DNA of 64,000 bases, taken from NCBI GenBank assembly GCA_910586555.1, contig CAJUJY010000013.1, forward strand, positions 8,687 through 72,686. The letters are read 5' to 3'. The translations under genes were made by a program, and so were the position numbers. Under the pieces are notes generated by a model. That model worked only from the letters and a program-made list of their open reading frames with translations, was not told the DNA's origin and ran no database searches. Source of the DNA: an uncultured Lachnospiraceae bacterium (GTDB lineage Bacteria; Bacillota; Clostridia; Lachnospirales; Lachnospiraceae). Below, one piece after another: positions 36,487-45,758 of the stretch. The stretch's first letter is position 1. The number at the start of each line of letters is the position of its first letter.

Positions 36487-37813
36487 AAGTTTTTAATTGT
36501 ATTGGCACAATAATGGTTGTTTTAAAAGTATTTCCTGAATGTTCCTGCTGCATATACCCATTATATTTTCTGGTAATATTCTGTACACTTTTAATCCCAA
36601 TACCATGTACGCCTTGTTCTTTTTTAGTGGAAACCAGTCCATCTTCATTTTCATATATTAAGCCATTATAATTATTCTCTATATAAATTACTGATAACAT
36701 GCCCTGGTTCTGCATAAAAAACTTTACATTTATCTTCCCGTCTTTACATTTTTTTGCAGCTTCTAATGCATTATCAAACAAATTGCCAATAATGACAGTT
36801 AAATCACTTTCTTTTATAAAAGCAGTTTTAAAACCTGGTTCAACAAAAAGCTCTATTCTAATATTTTCTTTTAATACTCTTTTTTTAAAATCTGACAAAA
36901 TGGAATTTAAAAAAATATCTGTACATATAATTTCTTTACCACATTTTACAAATTCCACCTGTAAATCTGATAAAACTTGTTTAATTTTGTCTGTCTGGTT
37001 ATTGTCTGCATAAATCCCTATCTGTCTTAAATAATGGTTAATATTATGTAATAATTCCTTGTATTTTCCATCTATGTTTTCTAATTTATTATAGTGCCGT
37101 TTTTCCCCTGCATATTTTGCCCTGCTTGCTTCCTGTAGCATCTGTTCTTCCTTTATTTTATTGTATTTGCTAAACATATAAAATAAATTTACATTACCAA
37201 AAAGCATAATTATAAAAAATATAATTAATATTATATCCATTACTTCATATCCACTAGTATCTTTTCTGGTATATGGTATTGTAAATACAATCCCATATGT
37301 TGCAAATGGCACTATTATATAGTTTCCAAATAATTTTAAATCCAGCTTTTCATTTGAATATTTTGAAAACTGCCTTACAAAAGAAACCAGTATAAAATAA
37401 ACCATTTTAGAAGAAAACATTACACTAACCATAAAAAAACTATTTTCAAATTCCTGGTCTTTTGGGACACTGGCTAGAAGTCTTATTAACAAATACATAA
37501 TTATTTCTGAAACTGCACTAATAAAAGTTAAAATTGTTCCATTTATAATTTTTAACCATAAGTTTCCAGTAAATAATATAATTATAATAGCCAGATACTG
37601 CACTATGGAAAATAATAAATTAAACTTATTATTATGTTGCATATTAACCATTATTTTTGCTAGTACAAAACATATATAAAATATATATATTTTTATACTT
37701 GGTTTAAAAAAATTCCTTATATTGTGGAATCCTTTATAAAAATATATGGCAAAGTATATTTCAAATATACAAGATACCATTATGCACAAATTATAAATAC
37801 TAGTATATTTCAT
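36485..37813 (-). CDS. AgrC-like sensor histidine kinase
   Basis: 442 residues. Six or seven predicted membrane segments occupy about residues 1-215, without a periplasmic sensor domain. A linker coiled region leads to the kinase core: phospho-acceptor His256 in ELLHNINHYLRQI, N box GNLFDNALEAAKK (343-355), G box GVHGIGIKSVQN (401-412). This is the GHKL/HPK10 pattern of peptide-sensing kinases partnered by LytTR regulators. The outer ATG overlaps the GGGGG ribosome site, so the ATG at 37813 is used. It follows its regulator by about 100 bp. No AgrB/AgrD genes are seen nearby. Confidence 0.85.
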   Translation of the reverse strand: MKYTSIYNLCIMVSCIFEIYFAIYFYKGFHNIRNFFKPSIKIYIFYICFVLAKIMVNMQHNNKFNLLFSIVQYLAIIIILFTGNLWLKIINGTILTFISAVSEIIMYLLIRLLASVPKDQEFENSFFMVSVMFSSKMVYFILVSFVRQFSKYSNEKLDLKLFGNYIIVPFATYGIVFTIPYTRKDTSGYEVMDIILIIFFIIMLFGNVNLFYMFSKYNKIKEEQMLQEASRAKYAGEKRHYNKLENIDGKYKELLHNINHYLRQIGIYADNNQTDKIKQVLSDLQVEFVKCGKEIICTDIFLNSILSDFKKRVLKENIRIELFVEPGFKTAFIKESDLTVIIGNLFDNALEAAKKCKDGKINVKFFMQNQGMLSVIYIENNYNGLIYENEDGLVSTKKEQGVHGIGIKSVQNITRKYNGYMQQEHSGNTFKTTIIVPIQLKT

Positions 37814-37912
37814 TTTAACCCCCATTCCTATTCCAGCCTTATAATCCCAAAATACAGTCTTTATTTATACTGATTAAGTGTAATAATGCCAGGCTGCATT
37901 TTTTACTGTTCT

Positions 37913-38677
37913 TTAACTATTTTTCCAGCTTAATTCCTCCCTGTATTTCTGGTTAATATATCTGGTAAACTCCCCTAAAAACTGTTTAACCTTGCTTCTG
38001 GCAACTGGTATTCTTTTTCCTTCAAGTTTTATAAATTCTTTTTGTATGCTAAAGCCTGATATATACCTCATATTAACGAGGTAACTATTATGTGGACACG
38101 CAAAACCAGCAATATGTAACATTTCCTGTAATTCCTTGAAGTTATACGGAACAAGCAGGTTTGCATCCTGGTATTCCTTATCCCTCCCCATATTTAAATG
38201 GACAATGCTTCCTTTTTTATGATGTGTAAAATACATAATATCTGATGTAAGTATAACTATTTTCTCACGCTTATATAAAACTTCCATTGTAAAACATGTT
38301 TTCAGCCTGTCCATTTCTTCAAATATTTCAGATATATTTTTGTATAGTTCATTTCTCTCTGCCTGTTTTACTATATACCTGTATGGGGAAATTTTAATTG
38401 TTTCTGGCGTAGGCATATACACACCAGAACATTGTACTAAAATTCCCTGGTATCCTTTTTTCCTTAAACAGACAGCTATATCATTGCCATTAGTTTTTCC
38501 AAGCTGGATATCCAGAAATAAAACATCACTATCCATTACAAGATTATTTAAAAGTTCCTCACCAGAATAATACCTTGTAAATTCCAGTTCTCTTTTACCA
38601 TTGTTACACTCTTTTATAATCTCTTCTAATTCCCTGATAAAATTTATATCATCATCACAAATTAAAATTTTGTACAT
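37913..38677 (-). CDS. LytTR-family response regulator (AgrA-like)
   Basis: 254 residues. Receiver domain about 1-120 with acidic pocket CDDD (8-10) and phospho-acceptor Asp56 in LFLDIQLG. LytTR DNA-binding domain about 130-240 (VILTSDIMYFTHHKKGSIVH; FACPHNSYLVNMRYISGF; LEGKRIPVARSKVKQFLGEF). The ATG at 38677 is chosen over an upstream TTG that would fall before a plausible ribosome site. It probably acts on the two repeat-containing promoters at 31081 and 36417. It is transcribed with the kinase gene. Confidence 0.88.
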   Translation of the reverse strand: MYKILICDDDINFIRELEEIIKECNNGKRELEFTRYYSGEELLNNLVMDSDVLFLDIQLGKTNGNDIAVCLRKKGYQGILVQCSGVYMPTPETIKISPYRYIVKQAERNELYKNISEIFEEMDRLKTCFTMEVLYKREKIVILTSDIMYFTHHKKGSIVHLNMGRDKEYQDANLLVPYNFKELQEMLHIAGFACPHNSYLVNMRYISGFSIQKEFIKLEGKRIPVARSKVKQFLGEFTRYINQKYREELSWKNS

Positions 38678-38729
38678 ATAAACACCACACCCATTCAAAT
38701 ATTTTTAACCTTAATAGGCATAAACCTAA

Positions 38730-38786
38730 AAATTGAAATAATTACAAGACTATGCTTTTTGATAACCTGTAATTATTTTTCAATTT
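38730..38786 (-). terminator. Attenuator-like hairpin in the leader of the regulator-kinase operon
   Basis: TGTAATTATTTTTCAATTT (38768-38786, plus strand) pairs with AAATTGAAATAATTACA (38730-38746), with a 2-nt bulge. On the minus strand it ends in a TTTTT run about 50 nt before the regulator ATG and downstream of the promoter at 38901-38873, so it can attenuate the operon. A second inverted repeat, ATATTTAC/GTAAATAT, lies at 38837-38860. Confidence 0.5.
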
Positions 38787-38872
38787 GTCCTTCTTAATAT
38801 CCCGCGTGCATTTTATTAATTATAATTTTAAATGCTATATTTACGTAGAAATGTAAATATTTTATGCTTAAA

Positions 38873-38901
38873 ATTATATACTACAGTTATATAATATGCA
38901 A
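38873..38901 (-). promoter_or_regulatory. Promoter of the regulator-kinase operon
   Basis: Minus strand: TTGCAT (38901-38896), 17-bp spacer, TATAAT (38878-38873). The start near 38866 gives a leader of about 190 nt. It lacks the tandem repeats of promoters A and B. Confidence 0.65.
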
Positions 38902-38929
38902 CTATTTTAAAAACTATCTATAAGCACAA

Positions 38930-38967
38930 CAAAAAGTGCCATAACTAACATAATGGTTATGGCACTT
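38930..38967 (-). terminator. Terminator of the Rpn-like nuclease gene
   Basis: AGTGCCATAAC (38935-38945) pairs perfectly with GTTATGGCACT (38956-38966), followed on the minus strand by TTTTTGTT. Confidence 0.8.
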
Positions 38968-39104
38968 CTGGTTTTGTTTAATTACTAATCTCATTTTATA
39001 ATATCAGATTTTTAGTATTGTAATACTATATTTACTAATATCACCCAATATAACATATTTCTATTACAACAGCACTTTATTCTGGTAATAATATCTAACC
39101 ATTG

Positions 39105-40043
39105 CTAAACAGAATGTTCCTTATGGTAATCTTTTAAAGATTTCTCTGCCTGTTCTAATGTTAAAGGATTATTTTTCATAGTTGTAAGAAATTCAATAAT
39201 TTTTACATCAGTATATTCATTCTCTAACAGTAACTCTATTTTTCCCTCTATTATACCACGGGCCTCCCCACGGGCTTCAAATGATTCCCTGATTGTCATG
39301 ACTTCATCAACCTCCTTTTTAATTTTGCCAGAATATTCATAGTATGGGTTAAACTCCGGGTTGTCTACCTGTTTTATAAATACAGACTGGAGATACTTAA
39401 TTAAATTATCACCATTTTCTTCCACACTGAAGTCTTCTGATAAGTACACAAAACACAGATGTATTAAACCAACCTGTGAATTAATACTAGAAACATCTAT
39501 GGATTTTTTATTGCTGTACCCTGTTAATTCTGCTTTATATATTGAGTTTTGCAGGTATTTAGGGATATTGTTTATTAAAATCCATACTGAATATACTGGC
39601 TTTATCTGGTTATAGGCCTCTTCACCAAGGTTTTCAACCTGCCTGCTTATTAGACGGCAGCAATAATAAACCCCACGTTTTGGGACAGGATATCCTGGCT
39701 TGTTTTCACGCTGCATCTCAAGGTCAAAGAAAAAAACCACACACACTGTTTCCCCTCCTGGTAGTGCACAGTCAGCAAGCACATCATAATGTGTTTCCGT
39801 TTCACTGCCTTTCCCGGCATCATCATGGCTGTAAACCTTCGGATTTACATTTACATCACTTTTTGTATTAATTAAAGTTTCTATTGTTTCTAAACTAAGG
39901 TCTTTATATTCTGGAATAATGTTTTTAAGTATGGGCGCAATAAAAACCTTTTTGGAAAATAACTGCTTAAACTTCTGGTCATAAGTTAAACCAGATTCCT
40001 TAATTAAATCTTTCCCACCGCCAGGATTATCAAATGTATCCAT
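39105..40043 (-). CDS. Rpn family PD-(D/E)XK nuclease / putative transposase-like protein
   Basis: 312 residues, PDDEXK_2-type. N-terminal LTYDQKFKQLFSKKVFIAPI; nuclease core with the DxEMQ motif (FFFDLEMQRENKPGY) followed by VPKRGVYYCCRLISRQ; a mid-region describing surface loops; and the C-terminal ARGEARGIIEGKIELLLE and EQAEKSLKDYHKE helices usual for the family. Rpn proteins promote recombination or act as DNases with phage-defence roles in enterobacteria; many copies occur in Firmicutes as solitary genes. An upstream in-frame start falls before GGGAGG, so the ATG at 40043 is used. Confidence 0.85.
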   Translation of the reverse strand: MDTFDNPGGGKDLIKESGLTYDQKFKQLFSKKVFIAPILKNIIPEYKDLSLETIETLINTKSDVNVNPKVYSHDDAGKGSETETHYDVLADCALPGGETVCVVFFFDLEMQRENKPGYPVPKRGVYYCCRLISRQVENLGEEAYNQIKPVYSVWILINNIPKYLQNSIYKAELTGYSNKKSIDVSSINSQVGLIHLCFVYLSEDFSVEENGDNLIKYLQSVFIKQVDNPEFNPYYEYSGKIKKEVDEVMTIRESFEARGEARGIIEGKIELLLENEYTDVKIIEFLTTMKNNPLTLEQAEKSLKDYHKEHSV

Positions 40044-40338
40044 TACATTCCTCCCTTGTAACATAATATTTTACAACTATTTTAATTATAACTTTGACAA
40101 TAATAAAAAGCAAGTTCCATATAGTATAAATTATATAGCTTTAATAAAATTACTACTAGCTGCATTATATTTAGTGACAAAAGTACTTATTTTAGTGTAC
40201 ATATCCATTTGGCAAAAATCACGCAAAATAGTATTGTAAAACTTGTATTTAATTTAATGCTGATGTAAAATACAAAATAAAGTTTATGAAAACAAATAAT
40301 GCGCATAAACTATAATCTGCGCAGAAAAGAGGTAATTT

Positions 40339-42024
40339 ATGGATAATTTTATTGATAACCTTACAAACGTCCTTAATATTGTTGATGATTTTGTATGGGG
40401 TCCTGTTATGCTTATCCTTCTGGTTGGTACAGGCATATTCCTTACAATACGCACAAAGGCATTGTGCTGGCGCAACCTTCCTTATGCACTTAAAAGTGTT
40501 TTAAGCAAAGAAGCACGGCAAAAAAAGGGTGATGGTGATGTATCACCATTTTCAGCACTTACAACAGCACTTGCTGCCACAATCGGTACAGGAAATATAG
40601 TTGGTGTTGCTACAGCAATGGTATCAGGCGGGCCTGGCGCCCTTGTATGGATGTGGATTTCTGCTGCATTTGGGCTTACTTCTAAATTCAGTGAATGTAT
40701 GCTTGCCATTAAATACCGGGAAACCAATGAAAAGGGTGAAATGTCAGGCGGGCCTATGTATACAATGAAAAAAGCATTTAAGCACAAAAAACTTGGTTCT
40801 GCCCTTGGCTGGTTTTTCGCGCTATTTGCAGTTATAGCATCTTTTGGAATAGGAAATCTTACACAGGCAAACTCAATTTCAACTGCATTAAAATCTACAT
40901 TTAATATACCATATAGTGTTACTGGAATTATAATAACAGTGCTTGCACTTTTAATAATACTTGGAGGAATTAAATCCATTTCAAAAATATCACAGGTAGT
41001 TGTGCCGCTTATGGCTGTATTTTACATAATAGCAGGCCTGGTTGTAATAATAGGAAATATAAGCAATGTTCCTTCTGGTGTTGCAATGATTTTTAAAATG
41101 GCATTTTCAGTAAAAGCTGTCAGTGGCGGGCTGTGTGGCGGCATTGTTGCATCTATGATGCAGGCACTGCGTTTTGGTGTTGCACGTGGTGTATTTTCCA
41201 ATGAAGCAGGAATGGGCTCTGCTGCAATTACTGCTGCCGCTGCATCTACTAATGACCCTGTACGCCAGGGATATATTAATATGACTGGCACATTCTGGGA
41301 CACTATTGTTGTATGTACAATTACAGGGCTTTGCATTGCAAGTTCAGGCGTGCTTGGCACTACTGATACAGTTACAACAGGAAATTATGCTTATGTAGAA
41401 GAGGCTTCTGCTGGCAAATCTTCTATTTCAATAACAGCAAAAGAAGATGATATAACAAAAACAACATTATATTCAGCAGAATTAAATTCAGAAAATAATA
41501 CAGAAAAACTGGTACTTGTAAACTTAGAAAATAACACAGAAATTTGCCTGTCAAAAGAAAACAATGGTGAAGCTGGCACAATTACTGGTTTATGGACTGA
41601 TACAAATGGCAATGAATACATATTTGGAAATAATTTTTCTTATGAATACAAAGAACTTACAGAAGGTTCTGCACTTACAATAAAAGCATTTGAAACTGTA
41701 CTTGGAAATGTGGGAGGCTGGCTTGTATGTATAGGGATTACCCTTTTTGCCTTCTCTACAATACTTGGATGGGAATACCACGGTGAAAAAGCATTTGAAT
41801 ATATATTTGGTACACATAAATATAATATATTTTACCGCATATTCTTTTCTTTAATTGCATTTGTGGGTGCTACAACAACACTTGAAATAGCATGGAAATT
41901 TTCAGATATAGCCAACGCACTTATGGCAATACCAAACCTGGTATGCCTGCTTGCATTAAGCGGCGTAATTGCAAGTGAAATAGAAAGATTCCAGAAAGTA
42001 ATAAAAGCAGAAAAAAGTAAATAG
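40339..42024 (+). CDS. AGCS-family alanine/glycine:cation symporter with extra loop domain
   Basis: 561 residues, against about 450-500 for the family. The N-terminal family motif (GPVMLILLVGTGIFLTIRTK) and SPFSALTTALAATIGTGNIVG are followed by the usual membrane segments up to about residue 335. A hydrophilic insertion of about 95 residues (340-445, Asn/Thr/Glu rich, with ITGLWTDTNGNEYIFGN) separates two membrane helices, after which GWLVCIGITLFAFSTILGW continues the family. Imports Ala/Gly with Na+ or H+. A TATAAT box (40311-40316) lies between short inverted repeats GTTTATG/CATAAAC and GCGCA/TGCGC, upstream of the ATG. Confidence 0.9.
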   Translation: MDNFIDNLTNVLNIVDDFVWGPVMLILLVGTGIFLTIRTKALCWRNLPYALKSVLSKEARQKKGDGDVSPFSALTTALAATIGTGNIVGVATAMVSGGPGALVWMWISAAFGLTSKFSECMLAIKYRETNEKGEMSGGPMYTMKKAFKHKKLGSALGWFFALFAVIASFGIGNLTQANSISTALKSTFNIPYSVTGIIITVLALLIILGGIKSISKISQVVVPLMAVFYIIAGLVVIIGNISNVPSGVAMIFKMAFSVKAVSGGLCGGIVASMMQALRFGVARGVFSNEAGMGSAAITAAAASTNDPVRQGYINMTGTFWDTIVVCTITGLCIASSGVLGTTDTVTTGNYAYVEEASAGKSSISITAKEDDITKTTLYSAELNSENNTEKLVLVNLENNTEICLSKENNGEAGTITGLWTDTNGNEYIFGNNFSYEYKELTEGSALTIKAFETVLGNVGGWLVCIGITLFAFSTILGWEYHGEKAFEYIFGTHKYNIFYRIFFSLIAFVGATTTLEIAWKFSDIANALMAIPNLVCLLALSGVIASEIERFQKVIKAEKSK

Positions 42025-42113
42025 ATTATAATTTATATAGACTGGCAGTTCTTAAAAGTATTTTCTGCCAAATCTATTAATAAAATAATACCGCTAATTT
42101 ATAAATATACAAA

Positions 42114-42153
42114 AACAAGATGGAATCTGGTACTTGCCAGAAACCATCTTGTT
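42114..42153 (-). terminator. Terminator of the 192-residue-type membrane protein gene
   Basis: ACAAGATGG (42115-42123) pairs with CCATCTTGT (42144-42152), with an inner CTGG/CCAG. TTTTTGTATATT follows on the minus strand. Confidence 0.7.
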
Positions 42154-42204
42154 CCAGTTATAATATATACATTCCTGTATATATTGTCATTTTACTTGTA
42201 AAAT

Positions 42205-42771
42205 TTAATCTTTTTTATTCTGTGCATCTTTTTCTGACAATTCATCTAAAATTAAGTCAAGTGATAATTTTAATTCTTTTGTGCTCTTTGTCTGGTATTT
42301 AGCAATAATCTTAGCTGAGTCAAGTGTTTTTGTATTAATTGCTTCAACGGCTTCTTCAATAGTCATTCCACTGCCAGTTTTATTTTCCGCACCCACAGAA
42401 TTTCCAGAAGAAGCAAACATTGATTCTGCTGCTTTTTCCATCTGTCCCCTGCTTATTACAAGTATATCATCAAGCTTATCATAAACAGATTTTTCAAGCC
42501 TTATCTGTTCATCAAGTTTATTACCCAGTTCCTGGAACCTTTTTTCATAATATCCTGACTGCCTGTCCCATTCTTTTTCCCTTTTATTATTTAATTCCGT
42601 CCTTATTCCATCTATTGTAAAATATGCTGCCATAATCACTATAATTGCAATTATTATGCTTAATACTATTCCAAATATGCTTTCTGACAATGCATCATGG
42701 AATATTATTTCTGACATAAGGCCTGCTGCCCATACAATAACTGACAATAATGTAGTCTTTTCAAATTCCAT
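42205..42771 (-). CDS. Membrane-anchored coiled-coil protein of unknown function
   Basis: 188 residues. Two predicted membrane helices at the N-terminus (LLSVIVWAAGLMSEIIF; IFGIVLSIIIAIIVIMAAYF) are followed by a long coiled coil (about 60-110, KRFQELGNKLDEQIRLEKSV) and an acidic, Ala/Glu-rich tail with TIEEAVEAINTKT. No named family recognised. The start at 42771 is preceded by GGAGAAAGCT, and a more distal ATG is within that site. It lies 30 bp after ahcY and may share its transcript. Confidence 0.65.
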   Translation of the reverse strand: MEFEKTTLLSVIVWAAGLMSEIIFHDALSESIFGIVLSIIIAIIVIMAAYFTIDGIRTELNNKREKEWDRQSGYYEKRFQELGNKLDEQIRLEKSVYDKLDDILVISRGQMEKAAESMFASSGNSVGAENKTGSGMTIEEAVEAINTKTLDSAKIIAKYQTKSTKELKLSLDLILDELSEKDAQNKKD

Positions 42772-42801
42772 AGCTTTCTCCATTCTGTATTAATATTTAT
42801 A

Positions 42802-44046
42802 TTAAAGAGAAGAACTATTAAGGTACTCCTCCTGGAATGGTGTCAGGACATCTATTTTCTTTCCAAGGAAACCAAGTTTTAAACGCGCAACTTCCAGGTC
42901 AACTTCCCTTGGGACATCAATTATTTTTTCTTTAAATTCCCCTTTATGGCCTGCAAGGTATTTTGCACTAAGTGCCTGTATTGCAAAACTCATATCCATA
43001 ATTTCTGCCGGGTGGCCGTCACCTGCTGCAAGATTTACAAGGCGGCCTTCTGCAAGCACATATATTGTAACACCATTTGGAAGTTTATAACCCATAATAT
43101 TATTACGCATTTCTTCACTTTTTACAGCAATTTCACGCAGGCGCTTCATGTCAATTTCAACATCAAAATGCCCGGCATTGCAAAGTATTGCACCCTCTTT
43201 CATTTCCATAAAATCTTCTTCATCAATTACACCTGCACAGCCTGTAACTGTAACAAAGAAATCACCCTGTTTTGCTGCTTCCTTCATAGGCATTACATCA
43301 AACCCGTCCATTACGGCCTCTATAGCTTTAACAGGATCAATCTCTGTAACAATAACACGTGCGCCAAGTGCTTTTGCTCTCATTGAAACACCTTTGCCAC
43401 ACCAGCCATAACCAGCCACTACTACAATCTTTCCTGCAACAATAAGGTTTGTAGTCCTGTTAATGCCATCCCATACAGACTGTCCTGTTCCATACCTGTT
43501 ATCAAAAAGATGTTTGCAGTCCGCATTATTTACAAGCACCATTGGAAATTCAAGCTGCCCTGCTGCTTCCATCGCTTTAAGCCTTATTATCCCTGTGGTA
43601 GTTTCCTCGCAGCCACCAATAACATATTCAAGCTGCTCCCTTTTAGATGTATGAAGCATATGCACAAGGTCACCACCATCATCAATAATTATATTTGCCT
43701 GGTGTGAAAGCACTTCTGATATATGTGAATTATATTCATCATCTGTAGCGCCATGCCATGCATATACATTAAGGCCTGCATTAACAAGTGCTGCTGCCAC
43801 ATCATCTTGTGTAGAAAGTGGGTTGCTTCCTGTAATATACATTTCTGCACCACCTGCTGCAAGCACTTTACAAAGATAAGCTGTTTTTGCTTCAAGATGT
43901 ATTGAAAGCGCTATCTTTTTGCCTTCAAATGGTTTTGACTGTGAAAAATCTTCTTCAAGGCTGCGCAAAAGCGGACAGTTCCTCCGTACCCATTCAATTT
44001 TATGTTCACCTGAAGGTGAAAGTTTAATATCCCTTATCTGGCTCAT
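42802..44046 (-). CDS. ahcY: Adenosylhomocysteinase
   Basis: Hydrolyses S-adenosylhomocysteine to adenosine and homocysteine, recycling the methyl-donor product. The 414 residues start MSQIRDIKLSPSGEHKIEW and contain the substrate site (LSIHLEAKTAYLCKVLAAGG; CEETTTGIIRLKAME), the NAD-binding Rossmann motif VVVAGYGWCGKGVSMRAKAL, and the C-terminal MDMSFAIQALSAKYL. The inner ATG at 44046 follows GGAGGGGATT and is preferred. Confidence 0.95.
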   Translation of the reverse strand: MSQIRDIKLSPSGEHKIEWVRRNCPLLRSLEEDFSQSKPFEGKKIALSIHLEAKTAYLCKVLAAGGAEMYITGSNPLSTQDDVAAALVNAGLNVYAWHGATDDEYNSHISEVLSHQANIIIDDGGDLVHMLHTSKREQLEYVIGGCEETTTGIIRLKAMEAAGQLEFPMVLVNNADCKHLFDNRYGTGQSVWDGINRTTNLIVAGKIVVVAGYGWCGKGVSMRAKALGARVIVTEIDPVKAIEAVMDGFDVMPMKEAAKQGDFFVTVTGCAGVIDEEDFMEMKEGAILCNAGHFDVEIDMKRLREIAVKSEEMRNNIMGYKLPNGVTIYVLAEGRLVNLAAGDGHPAEIMDMSFAIQALSAKYLAGHKGEFKEKIIDVPREVDLEVARLKLGFLGKKIDVLTPFQEEYLNSSSL

Positions 44047-44231
44047 AATCCCCTCCATACCGCCTGTAAGACGGATTTACCATGTACTTTTTTATTTGCT
44101 TTTTAATTATAACATACAAACTCCAAAAGTAAAGCAGTGTCTGAAAAGCAGGCTGCCTGTAGCCAAAAACACCTATAACAGCTACAAACCAGGGATACAT
44201 GAAAAAAAACAGTAAATAAATGAAAGAATAA

Positions 44232-44272
44232 TAATAAAGCTCCTCCTGTCATCTAAAGACAGTCCAAGGAGC
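44232..44272 (-). terminator. Terminator of the amidase-like gene
   Basis: GCTCCTcCTGTC and GACAGtccaAGGAGC (44239-44272) form a bulged stem with TTTATTATTATT on the minus strand, shortly after the 44297 stop. A second hairpin, AAGCTTTCAT/ATGAAAGCTT, overlaps the end of the gene. Confidence 0.65.
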
Positions 44273-44296
44273 CTGTAACAAACGAAAAGCTTTCAT

Positions 44297-44845
44297 TTAT
44301 GAATGAAAGCTTATTCCATTATAAAAATTACTGAAACATAATTCCTTATCTTTTACATATTCCCTAAAACCTTCTATGTGTATATAACGTGCACCCTTTG
44401 CATAAATATAACTGTCAAGCCTTCTGTTAAATGCATCATCAGAATGTGCACTTACAAGAATATTATTTTCATCAAAACCTGTTACTATTAAAGTATGGTA
44501 ATATCTGTCCAGTTCATTTCTAAGCTGTATAACATCACCAATTTCAAGGCTGTCTATATCTGTTTCATATCCAAATGGGCCATTTAATTTATTAGTAACC
44601 ATAAAATCATAAAAAAATGACACACTGGTCCAGGAAGGAGAACGGTCATTAGAATCTGTATAATACCAGCCATTTGCTTTATTATAGTTCATTTCACAAC
44701 ACCCTGCATAAATGCACTGGGATACAAAACTTGTACAGTCCCCGCCAATACCTGTAAAATTATAAAATAAAGGATTACGGCCAAAAGCCCATTTTACAGC
44801 ATATGCATACGCAAACTGCCTGTTGTATGGTTTAACTGTAAGCAT
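44297..44845 (-). CDS. Amidase_6-like putative cysteine amidase
   Basis: 182 residues without a signal peptide. The pattern matches putative amidase domain proteins (Amidase_6, NlpC/P60-like fold): N-terminal AYAYAVKWAFGRNPLFYNF, catalytic-Cys motif GGDCTSFVSQCIYAG, Trp-rich NGWYYTDSNDRSPSWTSVS, and the His region DRYYHTLIVTG. Related domains occur at the C-terminus of Bacillus spore-associated proteins and act on peptide or cell-wall bonds; without an export signal the site of action is unclear. Single gene with its own terminator. Confidence 0.8.
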   Translation of the reverse strand: MLTVKPYNRQFAYAYAVKWAFGRNPLFYNFTGIGGDCTSFVSQCIYAGCCEMNYNKANGWYYTDSNDRSPSWTSVSFFYDFMVTNKLNGPFGYETDIDSLEIGDVIQLRNELDRYYHTLIVTGFDENNILVSAHSDDAFNRRLDSYIYAKGARYIHIEGFREYVKDKELCFSNFYNGISFHS

Positions 44846-44964
44846 ATATTTACCTCATGGCAAAAATTAAGTTGTATTATTATATAAATATAAAATAAAA
44901 TTGTGAATACATTTAATTACTTTATACACGTCCGTTTCATAAATTTCTGGCTGTGTATAAACAG

Positions 44965-45446
44965 GGATAATTTATAGTTATCCTTCATTGGTTTTTGTAT
45001 TTTTGTATATATTAAAGGCTATGTACATGCAGAAATTTTATATATTTTCTGTAGCAGGCACGTTCCCACTACGATAGCGCACACAACAGTGCATAAAATC
45101 TGAAAATACCAGATTTAAGCACTGGTGGCGCTATAGTGCCTTTTACAGAAAATATATAAAACTGTCTGCATGTTACTACGTTCCATTGGGGATTAAAAGT
45201 TTTCTTGTTTGTATTTTAACTTTTTGATAAAATTTTGTGCCCCATGTAAAAGATACTTTTGCGTTGTCATTAAGCACTGTTATATACGCAGATACATCAC
45301 AATGCCATTAAACCAGGAAAATCCACAGGAAATATTTTTATAAACTGCCAAAACGTATATTACCTGTAGGATTACTTTGGACTTGCCAGGACATAATATT
45401 TTAACCCTCCATTTTAAAATAAACCATGGATAACTATAAATTATCT
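44965..45446. repeat. Inverted 19-bp repeats bracketing a gene-free 480-bp segment
   Basis: GGATAATTTATAGTTATCC (44965-44983) and its near-exact inverse GGATAACTATAAATTATCT (45428-45446, 18 of 19 positions) bound a segment with no ORF that contains the 145-bp nested palindrome. This could be a decayed miniature inverted-repeat element. The whole 44846-45758 gap has no credible gene. Confidence 0.4.
45027..45171. repeat. 145-bp nested palindrome, MITE or structured RNA candidate
   Basis: Nested arms: ATGCAGA/TCTGCAT; a perfect 18-bp helix TTTTATATATTTTCTGTA (45036-45053) with 45144-45161; GGCAC/GTGCC; ATAGCGC/GCGCTAT (45074-45080 with 45128-45134); CAGTGC/GCACTG; AAATCTG/CAGATTT closing a 7-nt loop. 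About 50 bp pair in order with no ORF inside, so the whole stretch folds into one long rod. Confidence 0.65.
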
Positions 45447-45758
45447 ATTATTTGCATTATAATTTTCTTCGGGTCCCCATAAAAAAACTTTTTTATATCC
45501 CATTCTTTTATGCTGCTCCTATATTGCCTTTCTATCTTCCTGGAAAATCCCAGAATATAGCATATCTGCTATTCACAATATCTACACACCTTATACATAT
45601 GTATATCACATTTGTAGTATATTATAATTAAAATTACAACTTGTTAAATATTCCAAAAGTATCCGTCCAATCCCCGCCGCTTAAGAAATTTTCATTTTAA
45701 AGACCTGGCTTAATTAAGTAAAAAAATAATGCTATTTTACACAGAAAGGATTTTATTT

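Noticed and set aside
45655..45690. CCCGCCGCTTAAG segment resembling part of the structured element
   Set aside because: Only a short match; neither end nor the closing helices are present, so it is not counted as a third copy.
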